Shown piece after piece: positions 8,094-16,111 of a stretch of 43,341 nucleotides of DNA. The notes under the pieces were generated by a model. It saw only the letters and a list, made by a program, of their open reading frames with translations, was not told where the DNA came from and made no database searches. Source of the stretch: Desulfobacterales bacterium (lineage in GTDB: Bacteria; Desulfobacterota; Desulfobacteria; Desulfobacterales; JASJAZ01); the NCBI GenBank assembly GCA_030066785.1, contig JASJAZ010000022.1, forward strand, positions 1-43,341, written 5' to 3'. How positions within the stretch are numbered: position 1 is the stretch's first letter; the number at the start of each line of letters is the position of its first letter. A program made the translations under genes and the position numbers.

Positions 8094-8150
8094 CAAATTT
8101 GAAGGCAATGATACCATAATGGCTTATCGGTTTAGAGGGAGGGACAGAAA

Positions 8151-8615
8151 ATGCTACACCTCGCAAACAAAGAACACCAGAGACGCCGGTACCAGCGGTA
8201 TCGTTTGAATAGTCACGCTTTTCAGGTTCTAAGCCATCAGTACTCATTTACCGGATGGGGCAAAGACATTAGCAAAAAGGGACTCTCTTTTAAATACACA
8301 CCCTATTTTGTTGAAATCGGTGGTATCACCGAAATGGAAATTTTCCTTTATGATGGATACCAATACTATTTGCCGGTGATTCACTGCCGGGTAGTTTACG
8401 ATATTAACGCTAAACCTATGAATAACGGTTACAGCTTCAGGGAATATCGGCGCTGCGGCCTTGAATTTAAAACCTTAACAGATGAACAAGCCATAAACGT
8501 TCGGGGCTTGATTCGGACATTGAAGATGAAAAGCTCTCGAAAAGATTCGTCTTGGACGGATACAGGGAAAATAGCGTCTCATCTGATCCAAAGCTCACCA
8601 TCGGCGATTATGTAA
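8151..8615 (+). CDS. Stand-alone PilZ domain protein, probable c-di-GMP receptor
   Basis: This is a soluble 154-residue protein. PilZ motifs are present: an arginine-rich N-terminal stretch (RRRYQRYR, containing RxxxR, near residues 11-18) and DISKKG (D-x-S-x-x-G) about 30 residues later. PilZ proteins bind cyclic di-GMP and pass the signal to motility, polysaccharide or other machinery by protein contact. Residues after about 125 are a short, basic, low-complexity tail. A strong ribosome site (GAGGGAGG) precedes the ATG. It is the second PilZ protein within 5 kb. A nested inverted repeat occupies its upstream region (7985-8093). Confidence 0.85.
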   Translation: MLHLANKEHQRRRYQRYRLNSHAFQVLSHQYSFTGWGKDISKKGLSFKYTPYFVEIGGITEMEIFLYDGYQYYLPVIHCRVVYDINAKPMNNGYSFREYRRCGLEFKTLTDEQAINVRGLIRTLKMKSSRKDSSWTDTGKIASHLIQSSPSAIM

Positions 8616-8792
8616 GTGTCGGAAGGCCAAATTTACTGGTTGAGGGATAATTGCTTACCGCAAGAAGATGGATCTTTACGCTGATTTCAGCTGTTTCTCG
8701 CCTTTCCCCGCTTACTGTTAGCTTGCACACCGTCAAAGCGACTAACTCATCTGACGGATTGTTCTACTTTAACAATCATGAAAGCATCTGAT

Positions 8793-11700
8793 TTAGCTCC
8801 AGCGTTCCAGAGGCTTCCAGTAAAGTGTTTTGGCTTTTTGGACGAAGGTATTGGAGCCAAATTTTAGGGATGCCAACAAGGAATAAAGGGTCGGCACAAC
8901 CACCAAGGTTAGAAAAGTTGCCACCATAAGCCCGAAAATCACCACAATGGCCATGGTCTGCCACCACTGTGTCGATTCACTGACCATTGACCAACTGAAG
9001 GTGCGGAAGTTGAAAGAGATACCGGTGACCATGGGAATGATTCCCAAAATAGTGGTGATGGCTGTCAACATGACCGGCCGCAGACGAGTCGCTCCGGCGG
9101 CCACAATGGCATCAACCAGCTCATATCCGCGATCGCGTAATTTGTTGGTATAGTCGATCAGAACGATGGCGTTGTTAACGACCACGCCTGCCAGAGAGAT
9201 GACCCCGATGCCGGACATGATAATCCCAAAAGGTGACTTTATAACGGTCAACCCCAGAAACGCGCCTCCCAAAGACAAAACCACCGAGGATAAGATGATG
9301 GCGGGTTGGATGACAGAGTTAAACAGGGTGACCAGAATTAAGAAAATTAGAAAAAGGGCTACCACAAACGCCTGCCTTAAAAATTCTTCCGATTCTTTTT
9401 GAAACTCGTTTTCGCCTGTGAAGGTAAATTTGTAACCGGGTGGCATGACAAAACTTTTCAGCAACTCTTCGGCCTGGGTGCGCGCCACCGCACCGGGAAT
9501 TTTGGTTTCATCCACATTGGCTTTAACTGTCACCACCCGTTCATGGTCAATACGCACGATATTGCCGACACTGCCGACATAATCAAGCTTGGCGATGGTG
9601 GTCAACGGCACCACCTGGCCGGTGGGTGTGGGAATCATCAACTTGTATAGAACATCGGTGATGTTACGATTGGCTTCGCTCAACGTAACGGTGATGTCAA
9701 AGTCTTCATCGCCTTCACGGTAGGTGGAGATTTCCAATCCATTATAAGCGGTTTTCAAGGCAAAGCCGATGTTGCTGGTCGACAATTCAAAAAGGGCGGC
9801 CTTTTGGCGATCGATGGCAACCCGCACCGAAGGGATGCCTTCGATGTAATTGTCACGCACATCTTCCACAAAGGGTATCTGGGATACGATTTGGCGGATT
9901 TCTTTGGCCAGCCGTCCCAATACCTGGAAATCATCGCCGGCAATTTCAATATTGATCGGCGCACCGGTAGGGGGACCCTCTTGGGCTTGATCCACGGTGA
10001 TATCGGCACCTGCAATGGCCTTGATACGTTCCCGTACCATTTCCAGATCCTGGGCCGAGGGCCGGGCGCGTTCGTCAAAGTCGACAAATTGAATTCCGAT
10101 GTGATTGGGCAAGTTGTCACCGAAGACCGAGCTTCCGGCAGTTTCCACCGATTTAGCGTAAACATGTTCGATGTTACGTAAATCGCTGGGACCGTAAAAC
10201 TCCTTGCCGGTTCGGGTGACATGGCGTTTGGGGCGGTAGGCCTTTAAGTAGAGGTCATCGGTAACGGTTTCCGGTGGTGTGCCGTTGTTAGCGTCTCTGG
10301 CAAATGTCAATTCGCCGGTGACCGCCATTTCGATTTTTTTGGCCAGCCGGTCCAGATAATCTAAATCAGCCCCTTCCGGCGGGTCGATATTGACATAGGC
10401 ACTACGGGGATCAAAATTGGGAAAAAACTCTACCGGCTTTTCCAACCCAACCACCAGTAGCCAAATTTGAAACAGGATAATTAAAATGGCAAAAGATGAT
10501 CCCATTACCACAAAGCGATGCTTTAATGCGCCTCTCAAGAAAGCGGCATAAAATCTTAAAACCGGGCCTTTGATCGCAACAGGCCGCTCGCCGGCCCTGG
10601 CGATGTCTGCGGTTTTTAACCGGCGCGGCTTTGATTGATGGCGAAGCTTGATCTTCATGAGATATGAGGTCAAAGCGGGATTGATGATCAGGCCAACTAC
10701 CAGGCTGGAAGCCAGCGTAATGATCAGCGTCATGGGCAGATAACGCATAAATTCACCCATGACGCCTTTCCAGAAAAGCATTGGCGAAAAAGCCGCCAGG
10801 GTCGTCAGGGTGGAGCCGATTACGGGGTAGGCCACCTCCGATGTGGCTTTCATGGCGGCTTCGATGCGCGGAACACCTTGTTGCATGTACCGGTAGATAT
10901 TTTCGATAATGACAATCGCATTGTCCACCAGCATACCCAGGGCCAGGGTTAAGCTGAACAACACCATGTTGTTTAAGGTAATATCCAGGGCAAACAGCAC
11001 GATAAAAGATAAAAACATGGAAAACGGGATAGCCAGGCTGACCAAAGCAGCATTGCGAAATCCCATGGCGAAAAACAGCACCACAATGACCAATACCAGT
11101 CCGGAGAGAATATTGTTTTCCAGATCGGCAACCATCAAACGGGTATCTTTGGCCTTGTCCATGAGCTTGATGATCTTGGTGCCTTCGGGCCAGGTCGGCC
11201 GGAAACGTTCGATGAGCTGATCGATTTGGTCGGTGATGGCAATGATATTTTCACCGGAACGTTTTTTAACCGCTATATTAACAGCCTCATGGCTATTCAA
11301 ACGCGCCCGGCTGGTTTCGTCTTTATAGTCGTCCACCACCCGCGCGACATCTTTTAAATACACCGGTTGGCCGTTAAGGGTAGTCACCACCAGGTTAAAG
11401 ATTTCATCGGGGGTATCAAATTCACCCGGCACTCTGAGTTGATAACGGCCATCGCCCAGAGTTATGGTTCCCCCGGAAGTATTTTGATTTTCACTGGATA
11501 CCGCATTTTGAATGGCGACGATCGGGATGCGATAATAGGCCAGTTTGTCAGGATCGACTTCTACTTTAATTTCACGTTCCAGGCCGCCGGTAACCTCGGC
11601 TTCCAACACGCCGTTGATGGACTCAATGTCATCGGCTAAGTCATCTGCGATTTCCTTTAATTTAGCAGCACCGGTTGGTCCGGATAAAGATAGGACCACA

Positions 11701-12116
11701 ATCGGCAGCTCGGAAAAGTTGACTTCAAATACCAGTGGGTCATCTTCCAGGTCGCCGGGCAGATCATTTTGGGCTTCATCGACTTTATCTTTGACATCCT
11801 GCAGGGCATCATCGATGTTGGTCTCGGGTGTGAATTCGATGTTAATTTGGGAAACGCCTTCGGCACTGCTGGAGGTCAGTTTTTTCAGTCCATCAAGCCC
11901 TTTGAGTTTTTTCTCGATTGGAATCGTAATCGATGTTTCAATGTCTTCAGAGGAAACACCTTTATAAGTGGTGGACACAAAGACATAGGGAATCGATATA
12001 TCCGGCTCACTTTCGCGGGGCAGCACACTATAGCAATAGATGCCGAAGGCCAGAATCATGATGGCCAGAACCACCACACTGATGCGATTTTTAACGGCCG
12101 TATCTGAAACGATCAT
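8793..12116 (-). CDS. RND-family inner-membrane efflux transporter
   Basis: The 1107-residue length and layout match HAE1-type RND pumps: an N-terminal transmembrane helix (8-30), a large periplasmic loop, a six-helix bundle (about 337-500), a second large loop, and a C-terminal bundle with VVVNNAIVLIDY near 978. In the fourth helix the sequence is GMLVDNAIVIIENI, so only Asp398 is present where AcrB has an Asp-Asp pair. The tenth helix has Asn981 where AcrB has the relay Lys. Many divergent RND subfamilies share this pattern, so the pump is probably active, but its substrate cannot be deduced. The ATG overlaps the adaptor stop codon (ATGA at 12113-12116), implying translational coupling. Confidence 0.94.
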   Translation of the reverse strand: MIVSDTAVKNRISVVVLAIMILAFGIYCYSVLPRESEPDISIPYVFVSTTYKGVSSEDIETSITIPIEKKLKGLDGLKKLTSSSAEGVSQINIEFTPETNIDDALQDVKDKVDEAQNDLPGDLEDDPLVFEVNFSELPIVVLSLSGPTGAAKLKEIADDLADDIESINGVLEAEVTGGLEREIKVEVDPDKLAYYRIPIVAIQNAVSSENQNTSGGTITLGDGRYQLRVPGEFDTPDEIFNLVVTTLNGQPVYLKDVARVVDDYKDETSRARLNSHEAVNIAVKKRSGENIIAITDQIDQLIERFRPTWPEGTKIIKLMDKAKDTRLMVADLENNILSGLVLVIVVLFFAMGFRNAALVSLAIPFSMFLSFIVLFALDITLNNMVLFSLTLALGMLVDNAIVIIENIYRYMQQGVPRIEAAMKATSEVAYPVIGSTLTTLAAFSPMLFWKGVMGEFMRYLPMTLIITLASSLVVGLIINPALTSYLMKIKLRHQSKPRRLKTADIARAGERPVAIKGPVLRFYAAFLRGALKHRFVVMGSSFAILIILFQIWLLVVGLEKPVEFFPNFDPRSAYVNIDPPEGADLDYLDRLAKKIEMAVTGELTFARDANNGTPPETVTDDLYLKAYRPKRHVTRTGKEFYGPSDLRNIEHVYAKSVETAGSSVFGDNLPNHIGIQFVDFDERARPSAQDLEMVRERIKAIAGADITVDQAQEGPPTGAPINIEIAGDDFQVLGRLAKEIRQIVSQIPFVEDVRDNYIEGIPSVRVAIDRQKAALFELSTSNIGFALKTAYNGLEISTYREGDEDFDITVTLSEANRNITDVLYKLMIPTPTGQVVPLTTIAKLDYVGSVGNIVRIDHERVVTVKANVDETKIPGAVARTQAEELLKSFVMPPGYKFTFTGENEFQKESEEFLRQAFVVALFLIFLILVTLFNSVIQPAIILSSVVLSLGGAFLGLTVIKSPFGIIMSGIGVISLAGVVVNNAIVLIDYTNKLRDRGYELVDAIVAAGATRLRPVMLTAITTILGIIPMVTGISFNFRTFSWSMVSESTQWWQTMAIVVIFGLMVATFLTLVVVPTLYSLLASLKFGSNTFVQKAKTLYWKPLERWS

Positions 12117-13510
12117 TTGATGATATCCTGGGGATCTTGAACGGTACGGACAACATTGACCGGCTGCTCGTCGTTAACGTCGCGATGCCCGACCACAATG
12201 ACCTTATCGCCGGATTTTAATCCTTTGGTGATTTGGACCATCCAGCCCTCTTGTAGGCCTAGCTCAACCTCACGGCGATGCGCCTTTTCACTGTTAACCA
12301 CATAGACGATGTTGGTTTCGCCGCGGGAAATAACGGCATACAGTGGAATGGAAATTCCTTCAGATACTTCTTGTTTAACAATTTCGATGCGTGCAAACAT
12401 ATCCGGCAAAATTTCACCCGTGGTATTTTCGATCATCAGATCCAGATTATAAAGGCGTGCCATGGCATCGGCGGTGTTGGATAAAAAGTGCTTTTTGGCT
12501 GAGTAGATTTTGCCATCCAAGGCATCGATTCTGACCTGGTAATCGTCCACCCGGCGCACGGCATCCACATCCGACTCTGGGATGCCGACCTCGACTTTAA
12601 CACGATCCATTTGAAGGATTTCGGCCACTTTATCCGAGGTGCTCAAGTATTGGCCCTTTTCGATGTAGATTTGATTGACCACGCCGTCAATGGGTGCGCG
12701 GATATCACAGCGCTCCAGGTTGAGCGCAGCATTATCCATGGCCGCTTTAAGGCGCTTCATTTGGGCGGTAACGTTGTCAAGTTGTTCCCGTGTTGCCAAT
12801 TGTTCCTTATACAGCTCTTTTAACCGGTTTAATTGCGCCAAGGCCATGTCATAGGATGCTTTGGCCGAATCGAAATCATTGCGGCTCTCGCGTTGATCCA
12901 ATTTGACAATAATCTCACCCTTTTTAACCCGCGTACCTTCGGTTACTGTTTTTTCAATCACTTTACCGCGTACTTCAGCGACAACGTTCAGATCAGCCCA
13001 AGGTTTCAGGGTACCGGGCAAATCGATGCGGTCGCGAATCGGTCGCGGCACGATTTTCAGCGCTACCACATTGGCCACCGGTTGATCCTTTAAACCTCGC
13101 TGGCCGGCCGACATTTCGCGGCGAAGTGTGGCAATATGCTTTTCGAGCTTGCGGCGCTCCAACTGGGTCAGGTTGATCAGGCGCATTTCACTGACGGCTT
13201 TGGCTTGTTTGGGGGATAACGTTAACCGCTTTTGCAACGTTTCCTTGGCTTCTTTGGTGCTTTGGGCCGACTGTAGAATTTCCACGACCGTTTCAATGTT
13301 AGTGACACCGGTGTGCAGTCCCTCAAGAATGTGTACCCCCTTTTTTTGGGCTTCCAGCAGTTCTTTGCCGTTTTTGATGCGACCAAAAAGAATGATAATG
13401 ATCAGCACCAGAAAAATGAGAAATAACGCCGGCAGCGCCCCCCAAAGGCGTCGCAGCCATTTGGCCTTGGGTGGTATGAGTGTTGAATCATTGTTTTCAG
13501 ATGTCATCAT
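12113..13510 (-). CDS. RND periplasmic adaptor (membrane fusion protein) with a GyrA-like insert
   Basis: This 465-residue protein links the inner-membrane pump to the outer-membrane channel. Residues 1-22 are basic and cytoplasmic, and 23-43 form one membrane anchor. Residues about 56-134 are an unusual segment resembling the coiled-coil/C-gate region of DNA gyrase subunit A: HILEGL at 60-65, NIETVVEIL at 71-79, and KQAKAVSEMRLINLTQLE at 101-118. Residues about 150-300 are the usual adaptor core: a lipoyl half (VRGKVIEKTVTEGTRVKKGE), a short helical hairpin (210-268) and the second lipoyl half (IRAPIDGVVNQ). A beta-barrel and a membrane-proximal domain follow. It lies 23 bp after the tolC-like gene and overlaps the pump gene by 4 bp. 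Confidence 0.93.
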   Translation of the reverse strand: MMTSENNDSTLIPPKAKWLRRLWGALPALFLIFLVLIIIILFGRIKNGKELLEAQKKGVHILEGLHTGVTNIETVVEILQSAQSTKEAKETLQKRLTLSPKQAKAVSEMRLINLTQLERRKLEKHIATLRREMSAGQRGLKDQPVANVVALKIVPRPIRDRIDLPGTLKPWADLNVVAEVRGKVIEKTVTEGTRVKKGEIIVKLDQRESRNDFDSAKASYDMALAQLNRLKELYKEQLATREQLDNVTAQMKRLKAAMDNAALNLERCDIRAPIDGVVNQIYIEKGQYLSTSDKVAEILQMDRVKVEVGIPESDVDAVRRVDDYQVRIDALDGKIYSAKKHFLSNTADAMARLYNLDLMIENTTGEILPDMFARIEIVKQEVSEGISIPLYAVISRGETNIVYVVNSEKAHRREVELGLQEGWMVQITKGLKSGDKVIVVGHRDVNDEQPVNVVRTVQDPQDIIK

Positions 13511-13533
13511 TCACCGCCATTGATATCCTTGAA

Positions 13534-14904
13534 TTACGGTTTTTGAGCGATCATTTTGTTAATAATTGTTAAAAAGGAGCCTTTGGCCCGTTCCAATTTG
13601 ATAATGGCCAACTGATAGCCGTATTTGGCATTGACCAGTTCGAGCTCCGAAGTGACCAGCTGCGTGTTGGCATCCATGACATCCACACTGTCGGAAAGCC
13701 CATGGTCGAATTGTTTGGATACGGCGTTAAAGTTTTCACTGGCAAAGGTCAACTGATCTTCAAGTGATTTTAACGTGCTTTGCTGGGTCGTTAAATCAAG
13801 ATAGGCTTGTTCGACTTCAACGCTGATGTCATTGGCGACCTGTTCTAAGGCCAAGACTGCTTGGCGTTTGGCCGCTTTGGCCTGGGCTACTTCGGCGGTT
13901 CGTAATCCTCCGTCAAATAAGGTAAAGTCAAGACGGGCGGTTATGGAAAGACTGTCTTCGGGCACTAGATCATTTTCCGGATCTTCACTCCTGCCAATCC
14001 AACGGCCTTCCAGCGAAACTTTGGGCCAATAATCACCTCTTTCAAAATCGATGGTATCCTCGGATATCTGTTGCTGCAGGGCCAACGATTTAATTTCCGA
14101 ACGCTGGGTTAGTGCGGTTTCTTTCATGGTTTCCAGGTCTTGATCCAGGTGAAAGCGTTCTACAAAATCGGGCTCGACGACATCGAAATCCGGGGTCAAT
14201 AGCACTAAGCGCGCCAAACGTGTTTTGGCCAATTTCAGCAGATTTTGTCGGCGGATCAAGGCGGAGCGGGCACCCGACAGTTCGGATGCCACCCGGAACA
14301 TGGCCGTTTTGGTGACTTCCTCCAATTTGAGCCGGGTATCAACCGAGTCCTTGTGTTTTACTAACCGCTTTACATTGGCGCGGGCGATGCTCACGGTTTT
14401 TTGACTTATGAGCACATCATAAAACGCCGATGAAACCGTCAGCAAATAGCTTTCTTTGACGGTGTTCAGATCAGATTTGCTTTTTTCAATGTTGTCCTTG
14501 GTAATACCGTAGGCGATGAGTTCCTTGCCGTTTAGGGTAAAGGATTGGCCGATTTTAAGGCCCCATGTTGCCGAGCTTTTGGGCTGTATAATCGCATCTC
14601 CCACCGAAGTTTTGCGCGAGCTAAACTCCGTATATTCTCCAAAGGTATCGACTTGGGGTATCAATACCGATAGGGCCCGGCTTTTATCCTTTTCAGCGAT
14701 AAAAACATCTTCTTGGGAGATTTTAATATTTTCCGCGTTTTTTAAAGCGGCCGCCAACAAGTTTGGCAGGGTGTACTGCTTCGCCGTGGTTCCGACCAGC
14801 GCTTTTTCTTGGGCCGCACAAATCCCATATTTTCCCAGCAAGGCCAATGCCAGCAATGCAACAAGTATTAGGAATTTAAACCGCATAGGGTCTGCCATTT
14901 TCAT
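13534..14904 (-). CDS. TolC-family outer-membrane efflux protein
   Basis: The protein has 456 residues with an N-terminal signal peptide (hydrophobic core about 8-25, likely cleavage near AAQ at 30-32). The mature part shows the duplicated helical/beta organisation of TolC-like factors: an N-terminal repeat starting YTLPNLLAAALKNAENIK and a second repeat from about residue 250. The strand FTLFDGG and the closing helix YGYQLAIIKLERAKG are typical of the family. It forms a trimeric channel joining the adaptor and RND pump encoded directly downstream. The ATG at 14904 has no strong ribosome site; a start at the Met seven codons in would leave a better signal peptide. A 164-bp gap separates it from tetR, so it may have its own promoter. 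Confidence 0.92.
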   Translation of the reverse strand: MKMADPMRFKFLILVALLALALLGKYGICAAQEKALVGTTAKQYTLPNLLAAALKNAENIKISQEDVFIAEKDKSRALSVLIPQVDTFGEYTEFSSRKTSVGDAIIQPKSSATWGLKIGQSFTLNGKELIAYGITKDNIEKSKSDLNTVKESYLLTVSSAFYDVLISQKTVSIARANVKRLVKHKDSVDTRLKLEEVTKTAMFRVASELSGARSALIRRQNLLKLAKTRLARLVLLTPDFDVVEPDFVERFHLDQDLETMKETALTQRSEIKSLALQQQISEDTIDFERGDYWPKVSLEGRWIGRSEDPENDLVPEDSLSITARLDFTLFDGGLRTAEVAQAKAAKRQAVLALEQVANDISVEVEQAYLDLTTQQSTLKSLEDQLTFASENFNAVSKQFDHGLSDSVDVMDANTQLVTSELELVNAKYGYQLAIIKLERAKGSFLTIINKMIAQKP

Positions 14905-15019
14905 GGGTGTAGCGTGATGAAGTATCTGATGTTATTTCCAAACGATTAAATGCTCACGCGTCCAAAAATTGCTCTATCTATAGTGTTTCTTAGTTTTCAG
15001 TGCTTTGCCAAAATGTATA

Positions 15020-15034
15020 AATTTGTAACAAATT
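15020..15034. promoter_or_regulatory. Palindrome in the tetR-tolC gap, possible regulator site
   Basis: AATTTGT-A-ACAAATT has two perfect 7-bp arms around one base. It overlaps a direct repeat of TTGTAAC spaced by 10 bp. It lies about 115 bp upstream of the tolC-like ATG and could serve the TetR protein or another regulator. It does not match the palindrome in front of tetR, which weakens a shared-operator reading. Confidence 0.25.
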
Positions 15035-15068
15035 GTAACGTCTCAGACGGTCTCCTTGCCCTGGCGCT

Positions 15069-15749
15069 TTAAGCCGGTAGAAACCGCTGTTGTGCTGGCT
15101 CCGTCTGAAATCGGGTCAGAAGATCGGGATCTACCAGGATCGTTTGTAATAGATGCTGCATATAAAAGTTAATTTGGCGTTTCAGATCGATATAATTTTC
15201 TGAAATCATAGAATGCAGGCTGATGCCATCCAGGTAAGCCAGGAGATTGATCGCTATGTTTTCAGTATCCTGGGCAATTTTGGGTTTAAAAACCCCTTTG
15301 GAAATGCCTTCCAGTAAGACATCGATAACCAAGTGTTTTGAGCCGGCATGCAATTCTTTCATTAAATGGCGGCGTTTTCGAAAAATTCCGTTTTCCATTA
15401 GACTGTGCCGCAATATTTCCAATGACAGCCGCAGCGTGGACGGGTCCATGGGCTCCACCCACTGCATGGTTAAATCGGCGACGGCATTCAGTTTTTCGAT
15501 CGGATCCTTCCTATCTTTGATTTGCTCGGCGAGCTGCGACTCAAATTGAAACATCCACTCTTTAATAGCGGCAAAAAATAGATCTTCCTTGGTTTTGAAG
15601 TATTCATATACGGTACTTTTGCCGATACCTGCTTCATCAGCGATTTGATTGACATGCGTGGCCGAATAGCCTCTTTGGGCAAACAGCTTTAACGCAATCT
15701 GGGCAATTGCTTTGATTCTTTCTTTTTTATCGACATACTTGGGTGACAT
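15069..15749 (-). CDS. TetR-family transcriptional regulator of the efflux cluster
   Basis: This 226-residue protein has an N-terminal TetR helix-turn-helix (about residues 12-58, with FAQRGYSATHVNQIADEAGI and STVYEYFKTKEDLF as the classic signature). An all-helical ligand-binding and dimerisation domain follows. Members usually repress an adjacent efflux operon until a pump substrate binds. It is the first gene of the minus-strand cluster, and its promoter carries a 12-bp palindrome at the start-site side of the -10 element, consistent with autorepression. AGGGAAA precedes the ATG. Confidence 0.93.
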   Translation of the reverse strand: MSPKYVDKKERIKAIAQIALKLFAQRGYSATHVNQIADEAGIGKSTVYEYFKTKEDLFFAAIKEWMFQFESQLAEQIKDRKDPIEKLNAVADLTMQWVEPMDPSTLRLSLEILRHSLMENGIFRKRRHLMKELHAGSKHLVIDVLLEGISKGVFKPKIAQDTENIAINLLAYLDGISLHSMISENYIDLKRQINFYMQHLLQTILVDPDLLTRFQTEPAQQRFLPA

Positions 15750-15791
15750 TTAGATTTTCCCTAATTCGTATAGCTTTGATCGGGCTTTTCC

Positions 15792-15803
15792 GACCCATGG
15801 GTC
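15792..15803. promoter_or_regulatory. Probable TetR operator GACCCATGGGTC
   Basis: This perfect 12-bp palindrome overlaps the last two bases of the -10 hexamer of the minus-strand tetR promoter and extends over the expected start site. A bound dimer there would block transcription. The assignment rests on location and symmetry only. Confidence 0.5.
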
Positions 15804-15830
15804 TATAATAAACTCTTATCTACCCGTCAA
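15802..15830 (-). promoter_or_regulatory. Sigma70-type promoter of tetR
   Basis: On the minus strand TTGACG (15830-15825) is followed by a 17-bp spacer and TATAGA (15807-15802). The predicted start site is near 15795, giving a leader of about 45 nt before the ATG at 15749. Both hexamers match the vegetative consensus at five or four of six positions with ideal spacing. Confidence 0.6.
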
Positions 15831-16111
15831 TAGCAAACTATATTCTAACATATGATATATAAAAGTCTATTATTTTCAATTGCTAATAGAATGCGCCTGT
15901 TATGCTTGCATTTTTTTCCGACCTTAGAGTCAATAAACAGGTTTCTATGTAGCGCTAAAAATGTCATTTTCCTGAAACTCAAAAAATAATCTAAACCGCT
16001 GCTCATCAAGTCGATTGGTTTCGAAGTCTGTACTTAATTTGGCCTTGCAACCAACTCGCATTCAAGTTAGATAAATGGCCTTTATAGCCATTTTGCAAAG
16101 GCGAAACCATC

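Larger units (their letters stand above)
15750..16111. other. Divergent intergenic region between tetR and the toroid protein gene
   Basis: This contains the tetR promoter and operator (15792-15830) and then an AT-rich stretch to 15900. The rest, towards the gene at 16112, shows a short ATGGC/GCCAT hairpin (16076-16092) and an AAAGG ribosome site, but no clear plus-strand promoter. No gene is seen. Confidence 0.5.

Noticed and set aside
7961-8150. GEMM-type c-di-GMP riboswitch before the PilZ gene
   Set aside because: The conserved GEMM core and tetraloop-receptor pattern were not found; the stems are of a different arrangement.
8044-8247. Short minus-strand frame across the nested inverted repeat
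   Set aside because: It overlaps the start of the PilZ gene and has no ribosome site or similarity.
15950-15962. 13-nt sequence TAGCGCTAAAAAT also present at 21689-21701
   Set aside because: Identical 13-mers are expected many times by chance in a 43-kb window on both strands.
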